34,541 bases of DNA from JAHFLF01 sp964560145 (GTDB taxonomy: Bacteria; Patescibacteriota; Minisyncoccia; UBA6257; 1-14-0-10-44-23): NCBI GenBank assembly GCA_964560145.1, contig CAZLKS010000007.1:1-34541 (forward strand), given 5' to 3'. Below are positions 8,796 through 17,291 of the stretch, piece after piece (position 1 is the stretch's first letter; every line of letters starts with the position of its first letter). The translations under genes were made by a program, and so were the position numbers. The notes under the pieces are model-generated. The model worked only from the letters and a program-made list of their open reading frames with translations. It had not been told where the DNA came from and did not search any database.

Positions 8796-10301
8796 ATGAA
8801 ACCGTTCGACCTTTTTCATAAACTGAAGGACGTACTCATCTCCCCCCTACGAATTGGTGCGCTTGAGGTATCTTCAACTTCAATCAAGTACCTGCTTGTA
8901 CGCGGAACCTCAATCGTCCAAGCTTCGCTCCGATTGCCACCGGGAGTCGTCGAAAAAGGTGTTATTAAAAACCATGATGTTTTTATCGCTGCGCTGAAAA
9001 ATCTGCATTTACAAATCAGCCCGGCACTAAAACCGATTAACGTAATTTTGACCGTCCCTTCTAATCTAGTATTCACGCAAGCCTTCGATGTCCCAATGGT
9101 TGCAAAAGAGAGCCTACCCGAAGCTATCAAGCTCAATTTGCAAATGGTTTCCCCGAACAAAATCGAGGAGTCTTATTACGACTATCAGGAAATCAAGATT
9201 AATAAAGACCTCGGGCACATCGACCTGCTCGGTGCTTTTACAGCAATTCCGCCAATTGATGAATACGAAAAGGCACTGCGAGCGACGAACTTCATCCCCG
9301 TCGCAGTCGAGTTCCCCGGCCTAGCACTCGCCCGACTCATCCGTGAGCGCTGGGGTGGCATAGAGCTCGAACAGCACTACCTATTAATTTACGTTAGCGG
9401 TGAAGGAGTCTTAATGATGATTTTAAAAAACGGCAATCTCGCTTTTAATCACTTTTCCCCGTGGCAAGATGCCAATGGACAAAACACCACACCTCTCAAC
9501 TTCACCGAAGTGAAAGAACTCATCAAACGCGAAATCCAGCGCGTAATGAACTTCTATATGAGTCGGACAGGCAAATCTATCGAAGAAGCGGTACTCATTT
9601 CACCCGTCTTCAACTACGAAATCGTCAAAGTTGCCAGCGAAGACCTCAAGCTGAAAATTCGGAATCTGACCATTGCCGAGCTACCAAAGCTACAGCCGAG
9701 CTGGTTCCCCGCCTTAGGCTCAGCCCTACGAGGACTTATTTCGCGTAGTAAAGATACCGACATCAGCCTTGCGGCTACGGGCAGTCAAGCTGAATACTAC
9801 GAAGAGCGAGCGCTCGAATTCATCGATTTGTGGCGCAATATCATTCTGGGAACGCTCGTATTAGTCCTAGGCTCATTCATCCTTATCGACACCGTCTTTT
9901 ACCGACAAGAAAAACAGCTCGGCACCTGGGTTGCAGAAGCGGTTGACGAGACAACGGTCAAAGGCAGCGTAATGGTTCGCGAGAAAATAGCTTCATTCAA
10001 CAAGCTACTCTCAACAGTTGATTCAACAGTAAAAAACGAAAATAGCTGGTCACCAACGCTCATCAACCTACAGAAACTAGCCGAGAAAAACATCTCATTC
10101 GATCGTATCTTGATTAACAAAGCCGACCTACACGGTTCAATCTCCGGACGCGGATCCAGCGACGAAGCAATCCTCGCCTTCAAAGACCGACTTGAAAAAG
10201 ACTCACGCACTGAGGCGGTCAATCTGCCGCTCTCAAACATTAAAGCTGAGCCTGACAAATCCGCCAGCTTTAGTCTGAGTATTACCTTCAAGAAGAGCTA
10301 A
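8796..10301 (+). CDS. PilM-PilN fusion protein
   Basis: A 501-aa protein. Residues about 15-340 form a PilM-like actin fold: IGALEVSSTSIKYLLV at the N-terminus, ILTVPSNLVFTQAFDVP, and the nucleotide-fold segment ALGSALRGLI. A single membrane helix follows (IILGTLVLVLGSFILIDTVF, about 350-370). The C-terminal 120 residues look like the extracytoplasmic PilN domain, with a helical stretch then a ferredoxin-like part (FDRILINKADLHGSISGRG). In most bacteria these are separate proteins; here the cytoplasmic ring and membrane anchor are one chain. The gene ends in a 3-nt overlap with the convergent pth stop. Confidence 0.85.
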   Translation: MKPFDLFHKLKDVLISPLRIGALEVSSTSIKYLLVRGTSIVQASLRLPPGVVEKGVIKNHDVFIAALKNLHLQISPALKPINVILTVPSNLVFTQAFDVPMVAKESLPEAIKLNLQMVSPNKIEESYYDYQEIKINKDLGHIDLLGAFTAIPPIDEYEKALRATNFIPVAVEFPGLALARLIRERWGGIELEQHYLLIYVSGEGVLMMILKNGNLAFNHFSPWQDANGQNTTPLNFTEVKELIKREIQRVMNFYMSRTGKSIEEAVLISPVFNYEIVKVASEDLKLKIRNLTIAELPKLQPSWFPALGSALRGLISRSKDTDISLAATGSQAEYYEERALEFIDLWRNIILGTLVLVLGSFILIDTVFYRQEKQLGTWVAEAVDETTVKGSVMVREKIASFNKLLSTVDSTVKNENSWSPTLINLQKLAEKNISFDRILINKADLHGSISGRGSSDEAILAFKDRLEKDSRTEAVNLPLSNIKAEPDKSASFSLSITFKKS

Positions 10302-10777
10302 ATCTTGCCGATAGCCGGCAAAACGTCTTCGCAGATTTTCCGAAAGACTTCTTCTTCTGCACTACTCCACTCATGCAACACAAAGTCGCCGGCTTTTTTA
10401 CGTACCTGCTCAGCTGGGTCGCGTACACCAATGCGCAGTCGCCAAAAGTCTTCAGTGCCAAGATGAGCAGCAACACTATCAATCCCCCGGTGTCCCGCAC
10501 TACCCCCTCCACGAACAAGCTTGAAACTGCCGACGAGTAAGTCACTGTCATCATGTGCGATGACGACTTCGTCAGTAGTCAGGTTATTCATCTTCATCCA
10601 CCGCGCAACAGGTACGCCTGATTCATTCATGAATCCAGATATAGGATAAGCCTTGAGCAGTATACTACTCTTCTCTGCTAAATCCGAAAGAACGGAAGCA
10701 GCGAAACTGCCGACGTTGTGGTAAGTCTTTTGATATTCTGTACCACTATTACCCAAACCAATAATTGCCTTGATCAT
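10298..10777 (-). CDS. pth: Peptidyl-tRNA hydrolase
   Basis: A 159-aa enzyme that releases peptides from stalled peptidyl-tRNA in the cytosol. Family residues are visible: GLGNSG (Asn10), YHNVG (catalytic His20), the FMNESG segment and HDDSDL, then GGGSAGHRGIDS and the RLRIGVRDP block. It is shorter than the E. coli enzyme, lacking part of the C-terminus. The start at 10777 gives the canonical MIKAIIGLGN; a TTG-type start nine codons upstream adds nothing conserved. It is divergent from lepB. Confidence 0.93.
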   Translation of the reverse strand: MIKAIIGLGNSGTEYQKTYHNVGSFAASVLSDLAEKSSILLKAYPISGFMNESGVPVARWMKMNNLTTDEVVIAHDDSDLLVGSFKLVRGGGSAGHRGIDSVAAHLGTEDFWRLRIGVRDPAEQVRKKAGDFVLHEWSSAEEEVFRKICEDVLPAIGKI

Positions 10778-10833
10778 AATAACGTGCACATTAATGGACA
10801 GCACCCCTTGAGTATAGTAAAATCGGCAGTATT

Positions 10834-11397
10834 ATGCCATCGACACCAATAAAACGCTTTCTGGCGAGTGCCTGGGAAACAGCCGAAGTCGTTATCATCG
10901 CACTGGTAACGGTTTTCATAATTCGATCATTCATAGCGCAGCCATTTCTTGTATCGGGGGCTAGCATGGAGCCAACATTTCAGAACGGAAACTACCTCTT
11001 AATCGACGAACTCACCTATCGCTTTCGCGAACCAGAGCGTGGAGAGGTCATCATTTTCCGCTATCCTGGCGACGAGAAAGAGTTTTTCATCAAACGAGTC
11101 ATCGGCCTACCACATGAAACATTGACGATTGCCGACAACCAGATTACGATAACCACGGTCTCAGGTGAAGTCATTACTCTTGCCGAGCCATATCTCACCG
11201 AATCCACTCGCACCTTCGGTGAAAAGACAGTCGTGATTGAAGATGGTGAGTACTTTGTAATGGGAGATAATCGCTCAAATAGCTTCGACTCTCGAAGCTG
11301 GGGAACGCTCAAGAAAAAAGAAATCGTTGGCGTAGCTCGTCTCCGCCTCTTCCCTTTTAGCCAAATCGGGGCGCTCCATGCACCAGAATATAAATAG
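10834..11397 (+). CDS. lepB: Signal peptidase I
   Basis: A 187-aa membrane serine protease that removes signal peptides. One N-terminal membrane helix (VVIIALVTVFIIRSF), catalytic Ser44 in SGASMEPT, general-base Lys87 in FFIKRVIGLP, and box E GDNRSNSFDSRSWG are all present. A TATAGT hexamer at 10813-10818 predicts a leader of about 8 nt. Confidence 0.95.
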   Translation: MPSTPIKRFLASAWETAEVVIIALVTVFIIRSFIAQPFLVSGASMEPTFQNGNYLLIDELTYRFREPERGEVIIFRYPGDEKEFFIKRVIGLPHETLTIADNQITITTVSGEVITLAEPYLTESTRTFGEKTVVIEDGEYFVMGDNRSNSFDSRSWGTLKKKEIVGVARLRLFPFSQIGALHAPEYK

Positions 11398-11448
11398 GTC
11401 TTTGCACACCGCAACTCAGCACCGAATAACGGCTTCGTGCCAAATACT

Positions 11449-12759
11449 ATGAAGAAACAACCAACAGCAGCCGCAGTACCGACCGAATTGAAATCCGTCA
11501 AAGGAATGCACGACATTCTGCCGACAGATTTTCCAACCTGGGAAAAAATTCAGAAGATATATCGTGAGCTAGCCGAGTTTTACAACTTTCAGCCGATTCA
11601 GACCCCGATACTCGAAGACGTAAGCCTCTTTTCTCGCAGTAGCGGCGAAGAAAGCGATATCGTCGCCAAAGAAATGTTCCAACTTAAAACAAAGGGTGGC
11701 GACACGCTGGCCCTTCGCCCCGAGGGCACAGCTGGCGTCGTTCGTTCGTATATCGAACACGGCATGAAGAATCTGGCTCACCCGCTCAAGCTCTGTTATT
11801 TTGGTCCCTACTTCCGATACGAACAACCGCAAGCTGGCCGCGAACGCCAGTTCTTCCAAATCGGACTTGAGATATTCAGCACCGAAAACGACCCCATTTA
11901 TGATGCTCAGATTATTCAGTTTACCTACCGGCTCTTTGAAGAACTCAAAATAAAGGGAATAACAATTCACATCAACTCGATTGGCTGTAAAACCTGCCGT
12001 CCAAATTACCGCAAAGCTCTTACGAGTTACTACAAAGCCCGCGAAAAACAAATCTGCGACGACTGCAAGCGTCGTTTACCAATAAATCCGCTACGTCTCC
12101 TCGACTGCAAGAAAGAGCAGTGCAAGCCAATAAAAGAGAGTGCGCCGATTACCTGCGACTATCTCTGCACGCCATGTAAAAAACACTTCAAAGAAGTCCT
12201 CGATTACCTCGACCACCTGAAACTTCCTTATCTGCTCAACAACTTCCTCGTTCGCGGTCTTGATTACTACACAAAGACTGTTTTCGAATTCTACCTCGAC
12301 CCAGTTGAAGGTGAGACTGCATTTAACCGTGCGCTCTGCGGCGGCGGACGCTATGACTATCTCGTGGAGAATCTTGGTGGCTCGGCGACCCCAGCAGTTG
12401 GCGTTGGTATCGGTTTATCCCCTATCCGTGAAGTACTAAGACGCCGCGAAATAAATCTGGTGGGGAAGCCAAAAGACAAAGTCTTTTTAGTCCACATCGG
12501 TGACCTAGCCAAGAAACGCAGCCTCTGCCTGATTGAAACTCTACGACAAGCACATGTAAACGTCGTTGAAGCTCTTGGTAAAGAATCGCTAGCCGCTCAG
12601 ATGCGCGTAGCCGACAAAATTGGCGCTCCGCTCGCACTCATTTACGGCCAAAAAGAAGCCCACGAAGAGTCGGTGCTCATTCGCGATATGAAAACCGGCG
12701 CTCAGGAAACCGTGCCAATCGCCAAACTGCCGGACATGATCAAGAAACGCCTCGGATAA
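11449..12759 (+). CDS. hisS: Histidyl-tRNA synthetase
   Basis: A 436-aa class II synthetase charging tRNA-His. Visible are the N-terminal KGMHDILP, motif 1 area, LRPEGTAGVVRSYIEH, motif 2 FRYEQPQAGRERQFFQ, the His-binding RGLDYYTKTVFEF, motif 3 around VGVGIGLSPIREV and the C-terminal anticodon-binding domain. A middle insertion carries five or more Cys (TCRPNY, ICDDCKRR, CKKEQC, LCTPCKKHF) and may bind zinc. The ATG at 11449 is preferred over a GTG four codons upstream. Confidence 0.95.
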   Translation: MKKQPTAAAVPTELKSVKGMHDILPTDFPTWEKIQKIYRELAEFYNFQPIQTPILEDVSLFSRSSGEESDIVAKEMFQLKTKGGDTLALRPEGTAGVVRSYIEHGMKNLAHPLKLCYFGPYFRYEQPQAGRERQFFQIGLEIFSTENDPIYDAQIIQFTYRLFEELKIKGITIHINSIGCKTCRPNYRKALTSYYKAREKQICDDCKRRLPINPLRLLDCKKEQCKPIKESAPITCDYLCTPCKKHFKEVLDYLDHLKLPYLLNNFLVRGLDYYTKTVFEFYLDPVEGETAFNRALCGGGRYDYLVENLGGSATPAVGVGIGLSPIREVLRRREINLVGKPKDKVFLVHIGDLAKKRSLCLIETLRQAHVNVVEALGKESLAAQMRVADKIGAPLALIYGQKEAHEESVLIRDMKTGAQETVPIAKLPDMIKKRLG

Positions 12760-12765
12760 AATAAT

Positions 12766-12856
12766 TGCTACGAAATACTAAAGTGCACGAAAGTACGAAG
12801 GAAAACAACTCGAATGCCATGTTCGTAATTTCGTCTCATTTTCGTATTTCGTAGCA
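12766..12856. repeat. Family A palindrome between hisS and the HIT gene
   Basis: A 91-bp imperfect inverted repeat starting TGCTACGAAATAC and ending GTATTTCGTAGCA. It occupies almost the whole intergenic gap and ends 5 nt before the HIT ATG. Confidence 0.85.
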
Positions 12857-12861
12857 AATCT

Positions 12862-13269
12862 ATGGATTGTTTATTTTGTAAAATAGCCGCGCACCAGATT
12901 CCTGCACACATCATTGCCGAAGATGAGCAGACGCTGGCTTTTTTGGACATTCACCCGCTTTCAGCCGGTCATACCGTGGTAATCCCTAAAACTCATGCCG
13001 AAAGAATCATTGACCTACCCGAGGCCGCTGCTGGTGCTTTATTTTTGACGGTTAAGCGTATTTCTGATAGAATACACGCATCCTTAAAACCAGATGGTTT
13101 CACCATTGGTATTAACGACGGGACGGGTGGCGGACAAGGAGTCCCCCATTTACACGTACATGTGATACCCCGCTGGGTTGCTGACGGTGGCAGCAACATT
13201 CACTCGGTAGTCCATAATCCGCCGAAAGAATCAGTAGAATCAATTGCAGAAAAAATCAAAAACAGTTAG
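12862..13269 (+). CDS. HIT family nucleotide-binding protein
   Basis: A 135-aa histidine-triad hydrolase, probably acting on AMP-conjugates (Hint-like). The active-site triad HLHVHVIPRW lies at residues 96-104. The N-terminal CLFCKI and HTVVIPKTH blocks match the family. It follows a family A palindrome directly, and no Shine-Dalgarno is present. Confidence 0.93.
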   Translation: MDCLFCKIAAHQIPAHIIAEDEQTLAFLDIHPLSAGHTVVIPKTHAERIIDLPEAAAGALFLTVKRISDRIHASLKPDGFTIGINDGTGGGQGVPHLHVHVIPRWVADGGSNIHSVVHNPPKESVESIAEKIKNS

Positions 13270-13356
13270 TCGGTGAGTTGGTCAAACGGTTAATCAATAA
13301 AAGCCGCGACCACCTATCACTGATTAACAATTAATAAACTAATCAATTAATAAACT

Positions 13357-13578
13357 ATGCTTAGTGTTCGTAAAAGAGAAGGAGAATCAGCAACTGGCCT
13401 CATGTATCGTTTTAACAAGCGCGCCAAACAGAGCGGCCTCGTCAAAGAGGTTCGCAAGCGTCGCTTTACCGACCGCAAGGTGAGCAAACTGAAGGTCAAG
13501 ATTAAGGCACTGCATCGCGAAAAGTCCAAAAAGGAGTACCAGCAGAAGAAGAAAATGGGTATCGAGATGGGCCGTTAA
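13357..13578 (+). CDS. rpsU: Small ribosomal subunit protein bS21
   Basis: A 73-aa, strongly basic protein matching bS21: LSVRKREGESATGLMYRFNKRAKQSGL at the N-terminus, then EVRKRRFTDRKVSK and a Lys/Arg-rich helical tail. bS21 binds near the 3' end of 16S rRNA, beside the anti-SD, which makes its retention notable given the atypical 16S end at 561-576. The leader is AT-rich (CAATTAATAAACTATG). It is directly followed by the yqeY-like gene, as in many bacteria. Confidence 0.92.
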   Translation: MLSVRKREGESATGLMYRFNKRAKQSGLVKEVRKRRFTDRKVSKLKVKIKALHREKSKKEYQQKKKMGIEMGR

Positions 13579-13597
13579 AAAGCTTTTTAAACACACT

Positions 13598-14050
13598 ATG
13601 ACACTCAAAGAACAGTTGATGAACGACATCAAGGCGGCCATGAAGGCGGGGGCAAGTGATGAACTTATGACGCTCCGCGGTTTATCATCTGTTCTGAAAA
13701 ACGCCGAAATCGCTAAACAAATGAAGGCAGGGGCAAGTGCCGTGCTAACCGATGAGGAAGGAATGAACGCACTTTTAACCGAAGCTAAAAAGCGAAAAGA
13801 TGCGATAGTTGCCTATCAGGCTGCGAGTCGCCCAGAGCTCGTCACCAAAGAACAGTCCGAGCTTGCCATCATCCAAAAATATCTTCCCGCACAGCTCTCT
13901 GCGGCTGATATCGAAAAAGAAATTGATCGGATTATCGCTGAAAGCGGTGTAAAAGAATTTGGACCGCTCATGAAACTTGCGATGGCATCCCTTCGCGGTA
14001 AAGCCGATGGTCAGATAGTCACCGACTTGATTAAGAAGAAGTTGCAGTAA
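13598..14050 (+). CDS. GatB/YqeY domain protein
   Basis: A 150-aa cytosolic protein of the YqeY family, related to the tail domain of GatB. The conserved regions are MTLKEQLMNDIKAAMKAG, TLRGLSSVLKNAEI, the EQSELAIIQKYLPAQLS block and a C-terminal GKADGQIVTDLIKKKL. Pairing with rpsU is a common arrangement. Its precise role is unsettled; tRNA-dependent amidation is inferred from homology. The TAA stop is formed by the family B sequence AGTAATCGC. Confidence 0.9.
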   Translation: MTLKEQLMNDIKAAMKAGASDELMTLRGLSSVLKNAEIAKQMKAGASAVLTDEEGMNALLTEAKKRKDAIVAYQAASRPELVTKEQSELAIIQKYLPAQLSAADIEKEIDRIIAESGVKEFGPLMKLAMASLRGKADGQIVTDLIKKKLQ

Positions 14051-14070
14051 TCGCGAACGATGGTGCTCTC

Positions 14071-14155
14071 TACGAAATACGAAGAGGATGCGAAAGTACG
14101 AACAACGCACCCGGATTACTCCTTTCGTATTTTCGTAACACCTTCGTATTTCGTA
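14071..14155. repeat. Family A palindrome before ybeY
   Basis: Inverted repeat bounded by TACGAAATACGAAG and CTTCGTATTTCGTA, filling most of the gap and ending 7 nt before the ybeY ATG. Confidence 0.8.
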
Positions 14156-14162
14156 GCACGTT

Positions 14163-14546
14163 ATGCTTAACGTCACCGTTTTAGACACCAGCTCAAAAGC
14201 CTATAAGGCTCGTGCCTTAAAAGTCGCCAGCTGGCTTATGCAGGAATTCAAGAAAGGTGATTTTTCTTTAGAAATTTTCATCGTTGGCAATGATTTAATG
14301 CCAAAGAACGTTCTTGCTTTCCCTGCTGACACCTCTTTCCCCCGCCCAGATTTATCACATCCGAGTCTAGGTGAGATTCACTTGAATCCAATATACATCA
14401 GTGAGCACGATGAAAATTTCGAATATATGCTTGTGCACGGTTTTTTGCATCTGCTCGGGTATGACCATATGAAAAAGAATGATAGAATAGTGATGGAAAA
14501 AGAGGAACGCAGACTTTTGAATACATTCAAGCAAGCGAACCCGTAG
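14163..14546 (+). CDS. ybeY: Endoribonuclease YbeY (16S maturation)
   Basis: A 127-aa metal-dependent RNase. The zinc motif HGFLHLLGYDH is present, followed by MEKEERRLL as in the family. YbeY trims the 16S 3' end in other bacteria, so it may process the unusual 3' end seen in this window. The start directly follows a family A palindrome. Confidence 0.93.
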   Translation: MLNVTVLDTSSKAYKARALKVASWLMQEFKKGDFSLEIFIVGNDLMPKNVLAFPADTSFPRPDLSHPSLGEIHLNPIYISEHDENFEYMLVHGFLHLLGYDHMKKNDRIVMEKEERRLLNTFKQANP

Positions 14547-14606
14547 CGATTTTCGTAATAGCGAGAGTCCCTGCGGATGTAGCCTGCCACTCACCTATTA
14601 CGTAGT

Positions 14607-15830
14607 ATGCAATTTAGAATCGGACTCGACATTGGCTCACAAAATATTCGCGCTGTTATCGTGCAATCGCAACGCGATGGAAGCTCGAACCTCGTAGCTC
14701 TACTTAAGGCGCCATCAGCCGGCGTGCGACGTGGGGTTATTGATAATGCAAGCAGCACCACACAAGCACTCTCAACGATTATTGCGCAAGCGAAGGCAGC
14801 GGCACGCGGGTCTACGAAAAACATCACCAGCGCTATCGGCAGTGCAGATATCAAAGTTCAGTACAGCAAGGGCGTTGTCGCTGTTTCACGAGCTGATGAC
14901 GAAATCTACCAAGACGACGTAAATCGTGTTTTGCAATCAGCACGCGCGCTCAGTCTTCCCGCAAACCGCATCGTTATTGATACCATCATTAAAGAGTTTC
15001 TGGTTGACGGCATCACCGGCATCCATGACCCGCTCGGAATGGTTGGCAAACGACTCGAGGTAAACATGCTCGTTATTGACGCCTTCTCTCCCTCGCTCAA
15101 GAATCTTCGTCGGTGCGTTGAGACGCTTGGTGCTACAACCGAAAAAGTGGTTGTCGCCCCGATTGCCGCAGCAAATGCAGTTTTATCGTCCGAGCAAAAA
15201 GAACTCGGCGTTATGGTGATAGACATCGGGTTCGGCACCACGAAGATTGCCATCTACGAAGAGAATCGACTTGTTCACGTCGCTGTCATCCCCGTCGGTG
15301 GTGCAAATATTACGAACGACCTCGCTATCGGACTGCGAATCCCAATCGAAGTTGCCGAAACAATCAAGCTCTCATATGGTAGTGCTCTCGCCAAAGAAGT
15401 GTCGGGCCGCGACGCTCTAGAATTAAGTAAAATTGACCCGCGGGCGAAAGGAACAGTCACCAAAAAATTCATTGCTGAGATAATCGAAGACAGACTTGCC
15501 GAAATCTTTGAACTGGTGAATAATGAGGTCAAACGAATCGGCAAAGCAAGCCAATTACCAGCTGGAGTGGTGCTTGTCGGCGGCGGGGCAAAAATGCCTA
15601 ATATTGCTGAATTAGCTCGCAATGAGCTCAAATTATCAGCCCAGATAGGCGTCCCTGACCTTTCGCGAATAACGAGCTCGTCAAACGATTTAAGCCTTCA
15701 GGCTGAGGACCCAGAATACGCAACAGCAATTGGTCTGATTCTGAACCCAGGAGAAGATCACGAAGCAGAATTTGTTTCACCAAAACTACAACAAACGCTT
15801 AAAAGAATTCTCAATTACTTCATTCCGTAA
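14607..15830 (+). CDS. ftsA: Cell division protein FtsA
   Basis: A 407-aa actin-like protein that tethers FtsZ to the membrane. The ATPase-fold blocks are visible: GLDIGSQNIRAVI, a phosphate-2 motif VMVIDIGFGTTKIAIYE and the adenosine motif GVVLVGGGAKMPNI. The C-terminal LQQTLKRILNYFIP looks like the amphipathic membrane-targeting helix. It is followed by ftsZ 5 nt downstream. Confidence 0.95.
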   Translation: MQFRIGLDIGSQNIRAVIVQSQRDGSSNLVALLKAPSAGVRRGVIDNASSTTQALSTIIAQAKAAARGSTKNITSAIGSADIKVQYSKGVVAVSRADDEIYQDDVNRVLQSARALSLPANRIVIDTIIKEFLVDGITGIHDPLGMVGKRLEVNMLVIDAFSPSLKNLRRCVETLGATTEKVVVAPIAAANAVLSSEQKELGVMVIDIGFGTTKIAIYEENRLVHVAVIPVGGANITNDLAIGLRIPIEVAETIKLSYGSALAKEVSGRDALELSKIDPRAKGTVTKKFIAEIIEDRLAEIFELVNNEVKRIGKASQLPAGVVLVGGGAKMPNIAELARNELKLSAQIGVPDLSRITSSSNDLSLQAEDPEYATAIGLILNPGEDHEAEFVSPKLQQTLKRILNYFIP

Positions 15831-15835
15831 ACTGT

Positions 15836-17179
15836 ATGACAAGCAAGAAGAGCCGCCGTCCGCAGAACATTCAACAACCACGCACCGAACTTAACACTCC
15901 CTACCAAGTTAAAGTGAAGGTTTTTGGCGTTGGTGGTGGCGGCGGTAATGCCATCAGCCGGATGAGCGAACACCTAAACCTGCGTGCCATCGAACTCATT
16001 GCGGTCAACACCGACATGCAGGACCTCGAAAAGTGTACCGTGCGGAAACGAGTTCATATCGGTAAAAACCTAACCCGTGGTCTTGGTACGGGTATGAATC
16101 CGGAGCTTGGCCGCCAAGCAGCCGAAGAAAATCGCTCTGAAATTGTCGAAGCCGCAAAAGGTGCTGACTTAATTTTCATCACGGCGGGTCTAGGTGGCGG
16201 AACTGGTAGTGGAGCCGCACCCGTTGTCGCCGAAATAGCTAAAGAGCAGGGTGCTCTAACCGTTGCAATCGTTACGAAGCCATTTACATTTGAAGGTGCT
16301 CAACGCTCACGAGTAGCAGAAGAAGCACTCATCCGATTACGTGAACGAGTTGACGCACTCATCGTTGTGCCAAACGACCGCGTTTTCAACGTAATCAAAA
16401 AGGATACGCCAGTTGTTCGTGCTTTTGAGAAAATCGACGAAATTCTGCGCGACGCAATCAGTGGCATCACCGAACTCATTGCAGCTACTGGCATCGTTAA
16501 TGTCGACTTTTCGGATGTTCGAACGGTTATGAAAGAAGCCGGAGCAGCTCTTATTGGTGTCGGCATAGCAAGCGGCGAAAAGCGAGCTCTCGAAGCGGCA
16601 AGTCAGGCCTTGAACTCCCCCCTTCTTGAGTTCTCGGTTGAAGGAGCCCGCGGCGTTCTCTTCGGCATCTCTGGTGGCCGCGACTTAAAAATGACCGAAA
16701 TCAACGATATCGCTAAAGCCATCACCGCCACCGTCGACCCATCCGCCAAAATAATTTTCGGCGCCTATCAGGACCGCAAGCTTAAAGCTGGTTCCTTAAA
16801 GGTAACACTCATTGCAACGGGATTCAGCGGTACTGTTTCGAAAAACTCGCCCGAGCTGCTCAACATGACGAGCCTTTTTAGTGAGCTTCAAGCTGAGAAA
16901 CCAAAAGAAAAGGAAGTTGAGACAAAGTCATCCCCTGCTCCAGTCAATCAGCAACCAAAAAAAGAAGAACGCATGACGGGCAAGGACCGTGACTTCAAAG
17001 AGCTCTCAAAGAAGCTTGTTGAAACAAAAGAGACACAGAAAGAAGAGCGCAAAGATTTCTTTAAGGTTCCCCCGCAGGCTCCTCCGACCTCGAAACCAGC
17101 ACAGCCACAACAAAACAGTGGCGGCTTCTCAGACATCTTTGAAATCCCAGCCTTCTTGCGAAAAAAACGCCGAGAGTAG
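15836..17179 (+). CDS. ftsZ: Cell division protein FtsZ
   Basis: A 447-aa tubulin-like GTPase forming the division ring. FGVGGGGGNA near the N-terminus, the tubulin signature GGGTGSGAAPVVA and the T7-loop segment NVDFSDVRTVM are intact. A long charged linker (about 345-430) leads to the C-terminal peptide IFEIPAFLRKKRRE, which binds FtsA. It forms an operon with ftsA and ends directly before a family B palindrome. Confidence 0.97.
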   Translation: MTSKKSRRPQNIQQPRTELNTPYQVKVKVFGVGGGGGNAISRMSEHLNLRAIELIAVNTDMQDLEKCTVRKRVHIGKNLTRGLGTGMNPELGRQAAEENRSEIVEAAKGADLIFITAGLGGGTGSGAAPVVAEIAKEQGALTVAIVTKPFTFEGAQRSRVAEEALIRLRERVDALIVVPNDRVFNVIKKDTPVVRAFEKIDEILRDAISGITELIAATGIVNVDFSDVRTVMKEAGAALIGVGIASGEKRALEAASQALNSPLLEFSVEGARGVLFGISGGRDLKMTEINDIAKAITATVDPSAKIIFGAYQDRKLKAGSLKVTLIATGFSGTVSKNSPELLNMTSLFSELQAEKPKEKEVETKSSPAPVNQQPKKEERMTGKDRDFKELSKKLVETKETQKEERKDFFKVPPQAPPTSKPAQPQQNSGGFSDIFEIPAFLRKKRRE

Positions 17180-17181
17180 TA

Positions 17182-17291
17182 GGAGTAATCGCTAACAACG
17201 CGAATTGGAGAATGGTAATAATGCGAATGGATACCGTTTCAGGTACCCATTCGCATTATTACCTCCTTATTCGCATTGTTGGCGATTACTC
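17182..17291. repeat. Family B palindrome between ftsZ and the PfkB kinase
   Basis: A 110-bp inverted repeat bounded by GAGTAATCGC and GCGATTACTC, with inner arms GGTAATAATGCGAATGG and CCATTCGCATTATTACC. It fills the convergent gap. One end abuts the ftsZ stop codons and the other overlaps the kinase stop codon. It may act as a bidirectional stem-loop, but it lacks a clear T-run. Confidence 0.85.
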
